Shown: piece by piece, positions 24,829-32,879 of the stretch
Layout: every line of letters begins with the position of its first letter
Numbering within the stretch: the first letter of the stretch is position 1
Assembly: GCF_003751605.1 (NCBI RefSeq)
Contig: NZ_RJVJ01000001.1
Span: 5,208,001-5,272,000, forward strand
DNA from: Kitasatospora cineracea
Lineage (GTDB): Bacteria; Actinomycetota; Actinomycetes; Streptomycetales; Streptomycetaceae
DNA: 64,000 nt
Direction: 5' to 3'
Position numbers and translations under genes: made by a program
The notes under the pieces: model-generated
Told to the model about the DNA's origin: nothing
Database searches by the model: none
The model's input: the letters and a program-made list of their open reading frames with translations, nothing else

Positions 24829-27306
24829 ATGAGACGCCGCGCGTTCCTCACCACCGCCGTCCTGTCCGCCCTGGCCACCACCGTCCCCCCATCGGCTGCG
24901 GCACCCGCCGCCCGCGCCGCCACGGCCGGCGCCACCCCCCGGACCCGAGCCGACCAACTCCTCGCCACGATGACGCCAGCCCAGAAGGAAGCACTGATCC
25001 GGTGCGACTTCGGCGCGCTCGCGGGCCTTGGCATCCCTGCCCTGTCCATCGCCGACGCCTCGGCGGGCCTGCGCGGCGAGAGCGGCGTGACGGCCTTCCC
25101 CGTCCCGATCGCCCAGGCCGCCACCTTCGACGCCGACCGCACCGGCGCGCTCGGCGCCGCCATCGGCGCGGAAGGCCGCGCCAAGGGCTACAACAACCTG
25201 CTCGCCCCCACCATCGACATCGCCCGGCACTGGCACTCCGGTCGCCAGGCCGAAGGCATGGGCGAGGACCCGTACCTCACCGGCACCCTCGCAACGACCT
25301 TCACCGCCTCGATGCAGCAGCAGGGCGTCGTCGCCACCGTCAAGCACTTCACCGCCTACACCCAGGAGGACAACCGGAGCGCGGTCAACGTCACCGTCTC
25401 CGACCGCGCCCTCCACGAGGTCTACCAGGCCCCGTTCCGCCGCATCATCGCCACCACCCCGCTGACCTCCGTGATGATGGCCTACCCCAAGGTCAACGGC
25501 GTCTTCGCCGTCCAGAGCCAGGCCCTGTTCAACGACCTGAAGAACACCATCGGCCTGCAGGGCTACACCGTCCCCGACTTCTGGGCCGGTGACGACCAGG
25601 TCGCCGCCGTCCGAGCCGGGATGGACCTCGTCGGACTCGGCCCCGGCGGCGTTCAGGCCCCGGCCGGCAGCATCACCTCCGGCGTCAGCTCCGCCCGCCT
25701 CGACGACGCCGCCCGCCGCGTCCTGGCCACCATGATCGGCGCCGGACTGTTCGACAACCCGCTCCCGGCCCCCGCCGCGAACGTCAGCACCCAGGCCCAC
25801 CAGAACCTCGCCCACGACCTCGCCATCCACGGCACCGTCCTGCTGCAGAACAAGAACGGCGCGCTGCCCCTGGCCCAGGGCGCCCGTATCGCCGTCATCG
25901 GCCCGGCCGGCGCCGACACCATCACCGGCGTCTCCGGCTCCAGCTACGTCGACCCCGGCACCTGGACCACCCCACTGCAGGCCATCCGCGACCGGGCCGG
26001 CAGCGCAGCCACCGTCACCTTCACTCAGGGCAGCACCGGCGACGTCCCGCTCGCCGCCGTCCCCGCCACCGCGCTGAAGACCGCTGCGGGCGCCACCGGA
26101 CTGACCGTCAGTTACTACGCCGGCCCGCAGCCCACCGGCACCCCCGTCGCCACCCAGACCGTCTCCACCATCGACTTCACCCAGGCCCCGCTCAGCAGCC
26201 TGCCTCCGATCTGGTCCGCCCGCTGGACCGGCAAGCTCACTCCCACCAGCACCGGCCTGCACCGCTTCTCGCTGCTGCCCTCCGGCACCGCGAGCCTCGC
26301 CCTCGGCGGGACCACCGTCGTCTCCGGCACCCGCCACATGGCCCGCTTCTTCCTCGGCCCCTTCGACTACCCCCTCCAGGGCACCGCCACCCTCACCGCC
26401 GGAACCCCCGTCGACGTCGAGGTCACCTACACCAACGCCAGCGCCCAGTACGGCACCTGCGGCCTCACCCTCGGCTGGCAGCCCGACTCCCTCATCCCCG
26501 CCGCGGTCGCCGCCGCACGCACCGCCGACACCGCCGTCGTCTTCGCCAACCGCACGGCCGGCGAGGACATGGACCACACCTCGCTCGACCTCCCCGGCGA
26601 CCAGAACCAGCTCATCGCCGCCGTCGCCGCCGCCAACCCCCGCACCATCGTCGTCCTCAACACCGACGGTCCCGTCGCGATGCCCTGGCTGAACTCCGTC
26701 AGCGGCGTCGTCCAGGCCTGGTACGGCGGCCGCGCCGCCGGCACCGCGCTCGCCGCCGTCCTGTTCGGTGACAGCGACCCCGCCGGGCGCCTGCCCGTCA
26801 CCTTCCCCGCCACCGCCACCCAGGGCGCCGGCGCCACCCCCGCGACCTACCCCGGCGACGGCACCACCGTCGCCTACAGCGAGGACACCGCCGTCGGCTA
26901 CCGCTCCTACGACCGCTACGGCCAGAACCCCCTCTTCCCCTTCGGCCACGGCCTGTCCTACACCACCTTCGCCGTCGGCGACCTCACCCTCGCCTGGGAC
27001 GCCTCCGCCAAGACCCTCACCGCCACCGCCAAGGTCACCAACTCCGGCACCCGCACCGGCTGGAGCGTCGTCCAGCTCTACGCCGCCCTGCCCGCTGCCG
27101 CCAACGCCGAACCCCGTCGCCTGGTCGGCTTCCGCAAGGTCCAGCTCGCCAAGGGTGCCAGTACCCGGGTCGCCTTCACCGTCACCGCCCAGGACCTCTC
27201 CACCTGGCAGTCCGGCGCCTGGTGCCTGACCCCGGGCCTGTACACCCTCTCCGCCGGCCGGTCCTCCCGCGACCTGCCCGTCCAGCGCACCATCACCCTC
27301 GGCTGA
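24829..27306 (+). CDS. Secreted GH3 glycoside hydrolase (beta-glucosidase-like) with PA14 insert
   Basis: An 825-residue enzyme. The N-terminus (MRRRAFLTTAVLSALATTV, then PSAAAPAARAA) looks like a Tat signal peptide. The GH3 barrel follows (APTIDIARHWHSGRQAEGMGEDP, ATVKHFTAYTQEDNR), with the nucleophile Asp250 in GYTVPDFWAGDD. Then come the alpha/beta sandwich (VLLQNKNGALPL), a PA14-like beta insert (about residues 425-555), the rest of the second domain (GEDMDHTSLDLPGDQNQLI) and a C-terminal fibronectin-like domain. Substrate class is beta-glucosides or related; the exact sugar is not readable. GGAGAG precedes the ATG. Expression is probably induced by the sugar sensed by the LacI regulator of the rhamnoside transporter. 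Confidence 0.9.
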   Translation: MRRRAFLTTAVLSALATTVPPSAAAPAARAATAGATPRTRADQLLATMTPAQKEALIRCDFGALAGLGIPALSIADASAGLRGESGVTAFPVPIAQAATFDADRTGALGAAIGAEGRAKGYNNLLAPTIDIARHWHSGRQAEGMGEDPYLTGTLATTFTASMQQQGVVATVKHFTAYTQEDNRSAVNVTVSDRALHEVYQAPFRRIIATTPLTSVMMAYPKVNGVFAVQSQALFNDLKNTIGLQGYTVPDFWAGDDQVAAVRAGMDLVGLGPGGVQAPAGSITSGVSSARLDDAARRVLATMIGAGLFDNPLPAPAANVSTQAHQNLAHDLAIHGTVLLQNKNGALPLAQGARIAVIGPAGADTITGVSGSSYVDPGTWTTPLQAIRDRAGSAATVTFTQGSTGDVPLAAVPATALKTAAGATGLTVSYYAGPQPTGTPVATQTVSTIDFTQAPLSSLPPIWSARWTGKLTPTSTGLHRFSLLPSGTASLALGGTTVVSGTRHMARFFLGPFDYPLQGTATLTAGTPVDVEVTYTNASAQYGTCGLTLGWQPDSLIPAAVAAARTADTAVVFANRTAGEDMDHTSLDLPGDQNQLIAAVAAANPRTIVVLNTDGPVAMPWLNSVSGVVQAWYGGRAAGTALAAVLFGDSDPAGRLPVTFPATATQGAGATPATYPGDGTTVAYSEDTAVGYRSYDRYGQNPLFPFGHGLSYTTFAVGDLTLAWDASAKTLTATAKVTNSGTRTGWSVVQLYAALPAAANAEPRRLVGFRKVQLAKGASTRVAFTVTAQDLSTWQSGAWCLTPGLYTLSAGRSSRDLPVQRTITLG

Positions 27307-27413
27307 CCGGATCCGCTGCGGCCCGGGCGAGACGGCACTGCCACCTCGTCCGGGCCGCAGTGCTGCGGGCGGCTGGAGCGGCCCGAGTGCCGTGGTTCGG
27401 GATGTTGGATATG

Positions 27414-27439
27414 TTGACATAGGTATGTCGGGGTATCTA
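27414..27439 (+). promoter_or_regulatory. Operator and likely leaderless promoter of the MarR gene
   Basis: GACATA GG TATGTC (27416-27429) is a perfect 6-bp inverted repeat overlapping TTGACA (27414-27419). A TATCTA box (27434-27439) lies 10 bp before the GTG start at 27450, so transcription could begin at the start codon. The 14-bp spacing is short, so the -35 assignment is uncertain. Confidence 0.55.
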
Positions 27440-27449
27440 ACCTGGGGCG

Positions 27450-27920
27450 GTGCCCTCCTTCCGTGTTCGCAGTGAGCAAGTCGACTCCACCGCCGAGGTG
27501 TTGGTGTCCGTCCTGCCCGTGCTGAACCGGGTGCTGGAGCGGCAGGTCGCGCTGGACTTCCCGCACCCCGGGCTGCCCGAGGGGCAGCTCGCCCTGCTGA
27601 GGCTGGTCGAGGAGCGCGCGGGCATCACGGTCCGCGAGGCCGCTGAGGTGCTGCTCATGAAGCCGAACAACGTCAGCGCCCTCGTCACGCAGCTCACCGA
27701 CCAGGGCCTGCTGGAGCGTCGGCAGGACGCCGGTGACAAGCGCGTCGCGCACCTGCACCCCACGCCGCTGGCCGCCTCGCGGCTGGCCGAGGCCCGGGCG
27801 ATCAAGACCGCCCACCTGACGCGGCTGCTGGCCACGCTCACCGACGGGGAGCAGGACGCCCTCGGCTCGGCGCTCGGCGCCCTGAACTCGCTCGTCCGGC
27901 ACCTCCACCCCGCCGGCTGA
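27450..27920 (+). CDS. MarR-family repressor of the adjacent efflux pump
   Basis: A 156-residue winged-helix regulator. The recognition region is AEVLLMKPNNVSALVTQLTDQGLLERR with the wing DAGDKRVAHLHPT (about residues 65-105). The GTG start lies just after a -10 box, suggesting a leaderless message. A palindrome overlapping its promoter points to autorepression. A DHA2-type drug exporter follows 135 bp downstream on the same strand, the common MarR/efflux arrangement in which a drug-like ligand relieves repression. Confidence 0.88.
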   Translation: MPSFRVRSEQVDSTAEVLVSVLPVLNRVLERQVALDFPHPGLPEGQLALLRLVEERAGITVREAAEVLLMKPNNVSALVTQLTDQGLLERRQDAGDKRVAHLHPTPLAASRLAEARAIKTAHLTRLLATLTDGEQDALGSALGALNSLVRHLHPAG

Positions 27921-28055
27921 CCGTCCGGCACCGCCCGCTCCACCCGTCGAACCGGTGCACACGGGCGGGTCCGACGGCGCTCCGGCGCGCGTCCGTGCCG
28001 CGAACGCGGCCGGGCGCGACGTCTCCGTCAACTCCCTTTCAGACAAGGCACCTTC

Positions 28056-29660
28056 ATGCCCTCCTCCACCCCGGTGGACCGCACCGCCCTGCCCGCACCG
28101 GCCGAACCGCCCAGTGGATCCGGCGGGCGGCGCGCCAACCCGTGGCTGACGCTGATCGCCGTCGCGATCGGCCTGTTCATGGTCAACCTCGACGGGTCGG
28201 TGGTCTCGATCGCCAACCCGGAGATCGGCCGCGACCTGCACGCCTCCACCTCTGACCTGCAGTGGGTCACCAACGCCTACCTGCTGGCGATGGCCGCCGC
28301 GCTGATCCTCGGCGGCAAGCTCGGCGACAGGTTCGGCCGCCGCACCTTCTACCTGGTCGGCGCCGCCGGGTTCGTCGTCTCCTCGGTGATGATCGGCCTG
28401 ATCGGCTCCGTGAGCGGCGTCATCGCCTTCCGCGCCCTGCAGGGCCTGTTCGGCGCGCTGCTGATCCCCAACACCCTGGGCCTGCTGCGCGCGGTCTTCC
28501 CGCCCCGGCAGTTCGGCACCGCCGTCGGCCTGTGGGCGATGGTCGCCTCCTGCTCGACCGCGCTCGGCCCGATCGTCGGCGGCCTGCTGGTCGAGCACGT
28601 CAGCTGGGAGTCCGTCTTCTACATCAACGTGCCCATCGGCATCGGCGCGCTGGTCTTCAGCCTGCTCGTCCTGCCGCAGAGCAAGGACTCCACCGGGCAT
28701 CACCGTTTCGACCTGGTCGGCGTCGCTGTCCTGGCCCTCGGGCTGGTCGCTCTGGTCTTCGGCGTGATCAAGGGCGAGAGCTGGGGCTGGAGTTCGCCCG
28801 GCACCCTGGGCACCCTGGCGGGCGGCCTGGTGCTGCTGGCGCTCTTCGCCCGGCACGAGAGCCGGATCGCCCACCCGCTGCTGCCGATGCGGCTGTTCCG
28901 CAGCCCGGCCCTGACCATCGGCACGGTCGTCACCGCGATCAACTTCTTCGTCCTGCTCGGCGTCATCTTCTTCCTGATGCTCTACCTGCAGAACGTTCGA
29001 GGCCTCAGCCCCGTCGAGGTCGGCGTGCGCACCCTCCCGATGAGCCTGGCCTCCGTCGTCGCCGCACCCCTCGGCGCCGCCCTGACCGGACGCTTCGGCG
29101 CCCGCCTGACCATGCCCGCGGGCATGCTGCTGGAAGCCGTCGCCGCGCTGTGGATGAGCACCTGGGACAGCCACTCCGCCTACGGGGCGATGTGGCCGCC
29201 GTTCGTCCTGATCGGCCTCGGCGTCGGCATGGTGATGTCCGCCTCCTCCGACGCCATCGTCGCCAACGCCCCCGTCCGCGACGGCGGCGTGGCCAGCGGC
29301 CTACAGGCCACCGCGCTGCAGATCGGTGGCGCGCTCGGCACCTCCGTCTTGGTCTCCCTGGTCAGCGGCCGGGTCGGCGCCACGCTGGTGCGGGAGCTGA
29401 CCGGTGCGGGCGTGCCGGAACTCGCCGCCCAGGGCTTCGCGGGCGCCAAGGACGCCGTCGCGATGGGCGTCGCCCCCGTCGACGCCACCATGCCCGCCCA
29501 ACTGAAGGCCGCCGTCGTCGAAGGCAGCGGCAACGCCTTCATGAACGGCGTCCACACCGCGGTCCTGGTCACCGCCGTCCTGTGCGTCATCGGCGCCCTC
29601 CTCGCTGCCGCCGGACTGCGCCACGGCACCCGCAAGCTGACCGCCGCCGCCCACGCCTGA
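28056..29660 (+). CDS. DHA2-family (EmrB/QacA) MFS drug exporter, 14 segments
   Basis: A 534-residue proton-coupled efflux protein with a cytoplasmic N-terminal tail of about 30 residues. Hallmarks are the helix-1 motif VNLDGSVVSIANPEIG, GGKLGDRFGRRTFY between helices 2 and 3, RALQGLFGALLIPNTLGLL in helix 4, and GPIVGGLLVEHVSWESVFYINVPIG in motif C and the following loop. Fourteen hydrophobic segments and the length fit the EmrB/QacA group. Substrates are not predictable. It is probably controlled by the MarR repressor just upstream. Confidence 0.92.
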   Translation: MPSSTPVDRTALPAPAEPPSGSGGRRANPWLTLIAVAIGLFMVNLDGSVVSIANPEIGRDLHASTSDLQWVTNAYLLAMAAALILGGKLGDRFGRRTFYLVGAAGFVVSSVMIGLIGSVSGVIAFRALQGLFGALLIPNTLGLLRAVFPPRQFGTAVGLWAMVASCSTALGPIVGGLLVEHVSWESVFYINVPIGIGALVFSLLVLPQSKDSTGHHRFDLVGVAVLALGLVALVFGVIKGESWGWSSPGTLGTLAGGLVLLALFARHESRIAHPLLPMRLFRSPALTIGTVVTAINFFVLLGVIFFLMLYLQNVRGLSPVEVGVRTLPMSLASVVAAPLGAALTGRFGARLTMPAGMLLEAVAALWMSTWDSHSAYGAMWPPFVLIGLGVGMVMSASSDAIVANAPVRDGGVASGLQATALQIGGALGTSVLVSLVSGRVGATLVRELTGAGVPELAAQGFAGAKDAVAMGVAPVDATMPAQLKAAVVEGSGNAFMNGVHTAVLVTAVLCVIGALLAAAGLRHGTRKLTAAAHA

Positions 29661-29674
29661 GCGGCTGATGCGGA

Positions 29675-29712
29675 GGAGGTGCCCGGCCGGTGGGTTCCGG
29701 CCGGGCACCTCC
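29675..29712. terminator. Strong terminator hairpin after the drug exporter
   Basis: The arms at 29675-29690 and 29697-29712 form a perfect 16-bp stem with a 6-nt loop, 15 bp after the exporter stop codon. There is no long T-run, as is usual for high-GC actinobacterial terminators. Confidence 0.75.
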
Positions 29713-29937
29713 GGGTAGTACGCCGGGCGCACCGTGCGGCCCGCGGAGGTGCCCGCGCGGCGCGTGCGCTCCCGCGATCCGGGCACGATCGACCCGCGGC
29801 CACCGGGCCGAGAGCTCGACGTCCGTTCCGCGGGCCGTCAAAGGCCGTGGCACGGCCTGTGAGGACCGGTGGCCGGATCGTTCCGCCGCCACTCCCGCGG
29901 TGTTGCCCGCGACCTGACGAGCCGTCACTCTCTGCGG

Positions 29938-30720
29938 ATGGTCAACAGGTGCCGTGCGATGAAGCCGGACGGGAAACTCTGCAGGAACCTCGTACGCCAA
30001 GCGGGCCTCCGCTGTCACCTGCATCAAGGGCTCCCCGCGGGTCCGAGGTCTCTCGGGCCCGCTCCTCGGCGCGCCGCCAACCGCCCGCAGCCCACGCCGT
30101 CCAGGCCCCGCCGGACGGCTCCGGCCCCGCCGCCCCTTCGGATCCCGCCCCAGCGCAGCGGACCGTCCACCTCACCCCGGGCGCCGCGCGTCGTGTCCCG
30201 TACGGAGACGGACAGCGCCGTTAGGGCGTGCGCGCAGCTCGTCGGCGGGGGCGGCGGCGACGTCATCGCGGCGCAGGCGGTGCGCTACGTGGCCCCGGAG
30301 ATCTGGAACGCCCTCGTCGAGCGGCACCGTGGCAAGGGCTGCGACGCGCTGGCCGCCTTCGCCCGCGCGCTGCTGGACGGTAAGAAGTCCCTGCACGGCG
30401 TGGTCGGCAGCCTCGTCGGCGCCCTGCTGGCCGCACTCGGCCGCCCCCGCATCGAGCAGGTCTTCACGCAGGAGCTCGCCAGCCGCGTACCGCTTCCGTT
30501 CGGACACGAGATCGCCCTCGCCGCCCGCGGCCTCCAGGCAGCCGGCATCGTCATCTGCTTCACCGACGCGGGCATGATGAACGACTGCGCCTGCCTGCGC
30601 GACCTCCTGCTCAACGAGGGCAAGGCCCAGCTCGACAACCTCCTCCAAGGAGCCCTGAACGACTGGAGCGAACTACCGGCCCGCCTGCAGCCCGTGACCA
30701 CAGCAGCCGGACAACACTGA
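29938..30720 (+). CDS. Unknown protein with N-terminal Cys/His zinc-knuckle-like motif
   Basis: A 260-residue protein of unknown function. The N-terminus reads RCRAMKPDGKLCRNL and then LRCHLHQG, a C-x8-C-x9-C-x2-H type pattern seen in small zinc-binding knuckles of hypothetical and phage-linked proteins. A disordered Pro/Arg/Ser linker follows (about residues 33-85). The C-terminal domain (about 90-255) is mostly helical and Ala/Leu-rich, with PEIWNALVERHRGKGCDALAAF and GLQAAGIVICFTDAG; no family was recognised. The ATG at 29938 was chosen because the motif starts there; the ribosome-binding site is weak. It stands alone between the exporter and the TcmP gene. Confidence 0.55.
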   Translation: MVNRCRAMKPDGKLCRNLVRQAGLRCHLHQGLPAGPRSLGPAPRRAANRPQPTPSRPRRTAPAPPPLRIPPQRSGPSTSPRAPRVVSRTETDSAVRACAQLVGGGGGDVIAAQAVRYVAPEIWNALVERHRGKGCDALAAFARALLDGKKSLHGVVGSLVGALLAALGRPRIEQVFTQELASRVPLPFGHEIALAARGLQAAGIVICFTDAGMMNDCACLRDLLLNEGKAQLDNLLQGALNDWSELPARLQPVTTAAGQH

Positions 30721-30860
30721 TCCAGGCTGCGGCTTCCGCCACCCGGCTACGCTGGATCGCAATGCTCCGGCCGATACGAGGTCTTTACGGCGGCGGCGCG
30801 GTTCCTCCACGCTTGATCGAGCACCGCCTGACATGTGCCACCGGTCGTGAAGGGGGACGG

Positions 30861-32006
30861 ATGTCGAACGGAACCTCGAGGGAGTACTGGCACGCGCCCG
30901 CTCTGCCAAGCGTGTTCAAGCACGCGCTGCTCAGCCGCTACATACCCAAGTTCGGCGGAATGACGGGGTCGAAGAGCGGCCATGAGGTCGTCTACCTGGA
31001 TGGGTACGCGGGCGAGGGGCGGTACGAGAACGGTGATCCCGGGTCGGTCGATACGGTGCTGCGCATCGCGGCGGACCACCAGGCCAAGGGCTTGATCCGT
31101 TGGACCTGCTTCTTCGCCGAACGGTCGGCGTCCTCGTTCGCCCACCTGGAATCCCTCGTCGGTGAATACTGCGGCCGGGGCGTCGACGCTCGCGCCTTCC
31201 ACGGCGACGTCCTCACGTTGATGGACGACGTCCTGGCTGCCGCGGTCGGGCGGCCGTTGTTCCTCTTCCTTGACCCCTGCGGTCTGGGACTGCCGTTCGA
31301 CACCCTCGTGGACATCCTGGCCCGCCGCCGCAGGGAGACCTGGCCCCCGACCGAACTGCTGCTCAACTTCAGCATGATGGCGGTGCGCCGCATCGGCGGG
31401 AACTCCCGTTCCGACAAAGGCAACGAGCGAACCAGCAAGCGCCTGGACGAGGTCTGCGGCGGCCAGTGGTGGCGGGAGTATTTCGCCGCCGGCTACAGCC
31501 GGGACGCGGACGACGAGGTCGCAGCCGAGTACAGCCGACGCCTCGGGCAGGCCACGGGCATGCACACGGTCTCCGTCCCGGTCACCAAAGCCCCCGGCCA
31601 GAAGGCCGTCTACAACCTCGTCTTCGGAACCCGCAGCAACCACGGCCTGTGGGTCTTCGGCGACGCGCACTCCCGTGCCCGCGACACGTGGTGGGAAGGG
31701 CTGGAACTCCGAGAAGAGGACGACGGGCTGTTCTCCGTGGCGAGCATGCAGCGCCCAGACCCGAAGAAGATCCACGACCAGGCGATCCCCGTCATGGCCC
31801 ACAACATTGCCAGCCTGCTCCAGCAGGGCCGAGCCTTCAAACTCGTCGAGCACACGGCAGACGTCTTCGGAGAGTTCTACGGTCAGGTGCCCGAGACGGT
31901 GGCCCGCAAAGCGGTCAAGCACCTGAGAACGGCGGGTGGGACACCGAGCGACGGCACCGGCTCACCGATCCACAACCTGCAGGTACTTCCCCCGCTCAGA
32001 CCGTGA
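30861..32006 (+). CDS. tcmP: Three-Cys-motif partner protein (TcmP-like)
   Basis: A 381-residue protein resembling TcmP, the partner of three-Cys-motif (phage Gp37/Gp68, DUF5131) proteins. Recognisable parts are the N-terminal KHALLSRYIPKF, the DGYAGEGRYENGDPGS loop (a methyltransferase-like glycine loop), and LFLFLDPCGLGLPFDTLV, with ELLLNFSMMAVRR after it. The DUF5131 gene lies convergent to it with an 11-bp overlap of the 3' ends, which supports the assignment. The biochemical role is not established. The ATG at 30861 has AGGGGG 4 nt upstream. It could act with its partner in nucleic-acid modification or phage-related functions; that is inference. Confidence 0.8.
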   Translation: MSNGTSREYWHAPALPSVFKHALLSRYIPKFGGMTGSKSGHEVVYLDGYAGEGRYENGDPGSVDTVLRIAADHQAKGLIRWTCFFAERSASSFAHLESLVGEYCGRGVDARAFHGDVLTLMDDVLAAAVGRPLFLFLDPCGLGLPFDTLVDILARRRRETWPPTELLLNFSMMAVRRIGGNSRSDKGNERTSKRLDEVCGGQWWREYFAAGYSRDADDEVAAEYSRRLGQATGMHTVSVPVTKAPGQKAVYNLVFGTRSNHGLWVFGDAHSRARDTWWEGLELREEDDGLFSVASMQRPDPKKIHDQAIPVMAHNIASLLQQGRAFKLVEHTADVFGEFYGQVPETVARKAVKHLRTAGGTPSDGTGSPIHNLQVLPPLRP

Positions 32007-32742
32007 GGGGCAGCGGCATCTGATCCCACGTCCGACCCTCCAGCAGCCGACCGCCGGCCTTGGGCGTGTGTCCACCCCACTGTTTGAAGAAGAACGCGAC
32101 CTCTTCCCGCAGACAGGCGTCGCGCACGTCCAAGGCCCACTCCTCCTCCATCGGCCGATGACCGGGCCCGGACTCCCCACCGACGATCACCCAGTCGATG
32201 CCCTCCAGGTCCAGGCCGTCGAGCGGGCCGAGCAGCGGCTCGCAGGACAGGAACCGCACAGCGGCGGGCACGGCACGCAGGTCGTCGACACGGTCCAGCT
32301 CTGCCGCGCTCTCCACGGAGACACCGACCCACACGTTCGGCGGCCAATCCAACCGATCAGCCACACGGCGAAGCCGACGGGCCCGCTTGGTCAGCACCTG
32401 ATAGGTGTGCTGCGGCGTATCGGCCATCACAGCGAAGACCCGACGCACGAAATCGAGCGGCACCTTCGCGTGGAACAGGTCCGACATCGAGTTGACGAAC
32501 ACCGTCCGCGGCGCCCGCCACCCGTACGGCACCGACAGCGCGTCCGGATGCAGCGTCAGACCGAATCCGGGCCCCGACGTCCGAGGATCGCCGTCCTCCT
32601 GGTACTTCGCCGCGCCCATCGCCTTGAGCCGCTTCGCCAGGGCCAGGGCGTAGCAGTTGTCGCAGCCGGCCGAGACGCGGTCGCACCCGGTGGTCGGGTT
32701 CCATGTCGCCTCCGTCCACTCGATGCTGCTGCGATCGCTCAC
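31996..32742 (-). CDS. DUF5131 / phage Gp37-Gp68 family three-Cys-motif protein
   Basis: A 248-residue protein with the family start IEWTEATWNPTTGCDRVSAG followed by CDNCYA. The three cysteines (20, 27, 30; C-x6-C-x2-C) could hold an iron-sulphur cluster as in radical-SAM-like enzymes. Other conserved pieces are VNSMSDLFHAKVP, THTYQ-like QHTYQVLTKRARRL, VWVGVSVES, FLSCEPLLGPL, WVIVGGESGPGHRPM and FFFKQWGG. The family occurs in phages, plasmids and genomic islands and is linked to TcmP proteins, one of which converges here. The GTG start at 32742 is preceded by GAGGAG. Function is unknown; an IS256-type element lies just upstream. Confidence 0.85.
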   Translation of the reverse strand: MSDRSSIEWTEATWNPTTGCDRVSAGCDNCYALALAKRLKAMGAAKYQEDGDPRTSGPGFGLTLHPDALSVPYGWRAPRTVFVNSMSDLFHAKVPLDFVRRVFAVMADTPQHTYQVLTKRARRLRRVADRLDWPPNVWVGVSVESAAELDRVDDLRAVPAAVRFLSCEPLLGPLDGLDLEGIDWVIVGGESGPGHRPMEEEWALDVRDACLREEVAFFFKQWGGHTPKAGGRLLEGRTWDQMPLPLTV

Positions 32743-32879
32743 TGCTCACTCCTCGCCCCAGACCCTCGCCCCGCGGCACCGGCCGCACGGCACTGCCTAC
32801 CATCCTCTGCCAACAGCGCGATGTCGAACCGGTCGACAACAGCAACAGAACCTGCCCAACTGGAGAGAAAGCATGCTCC

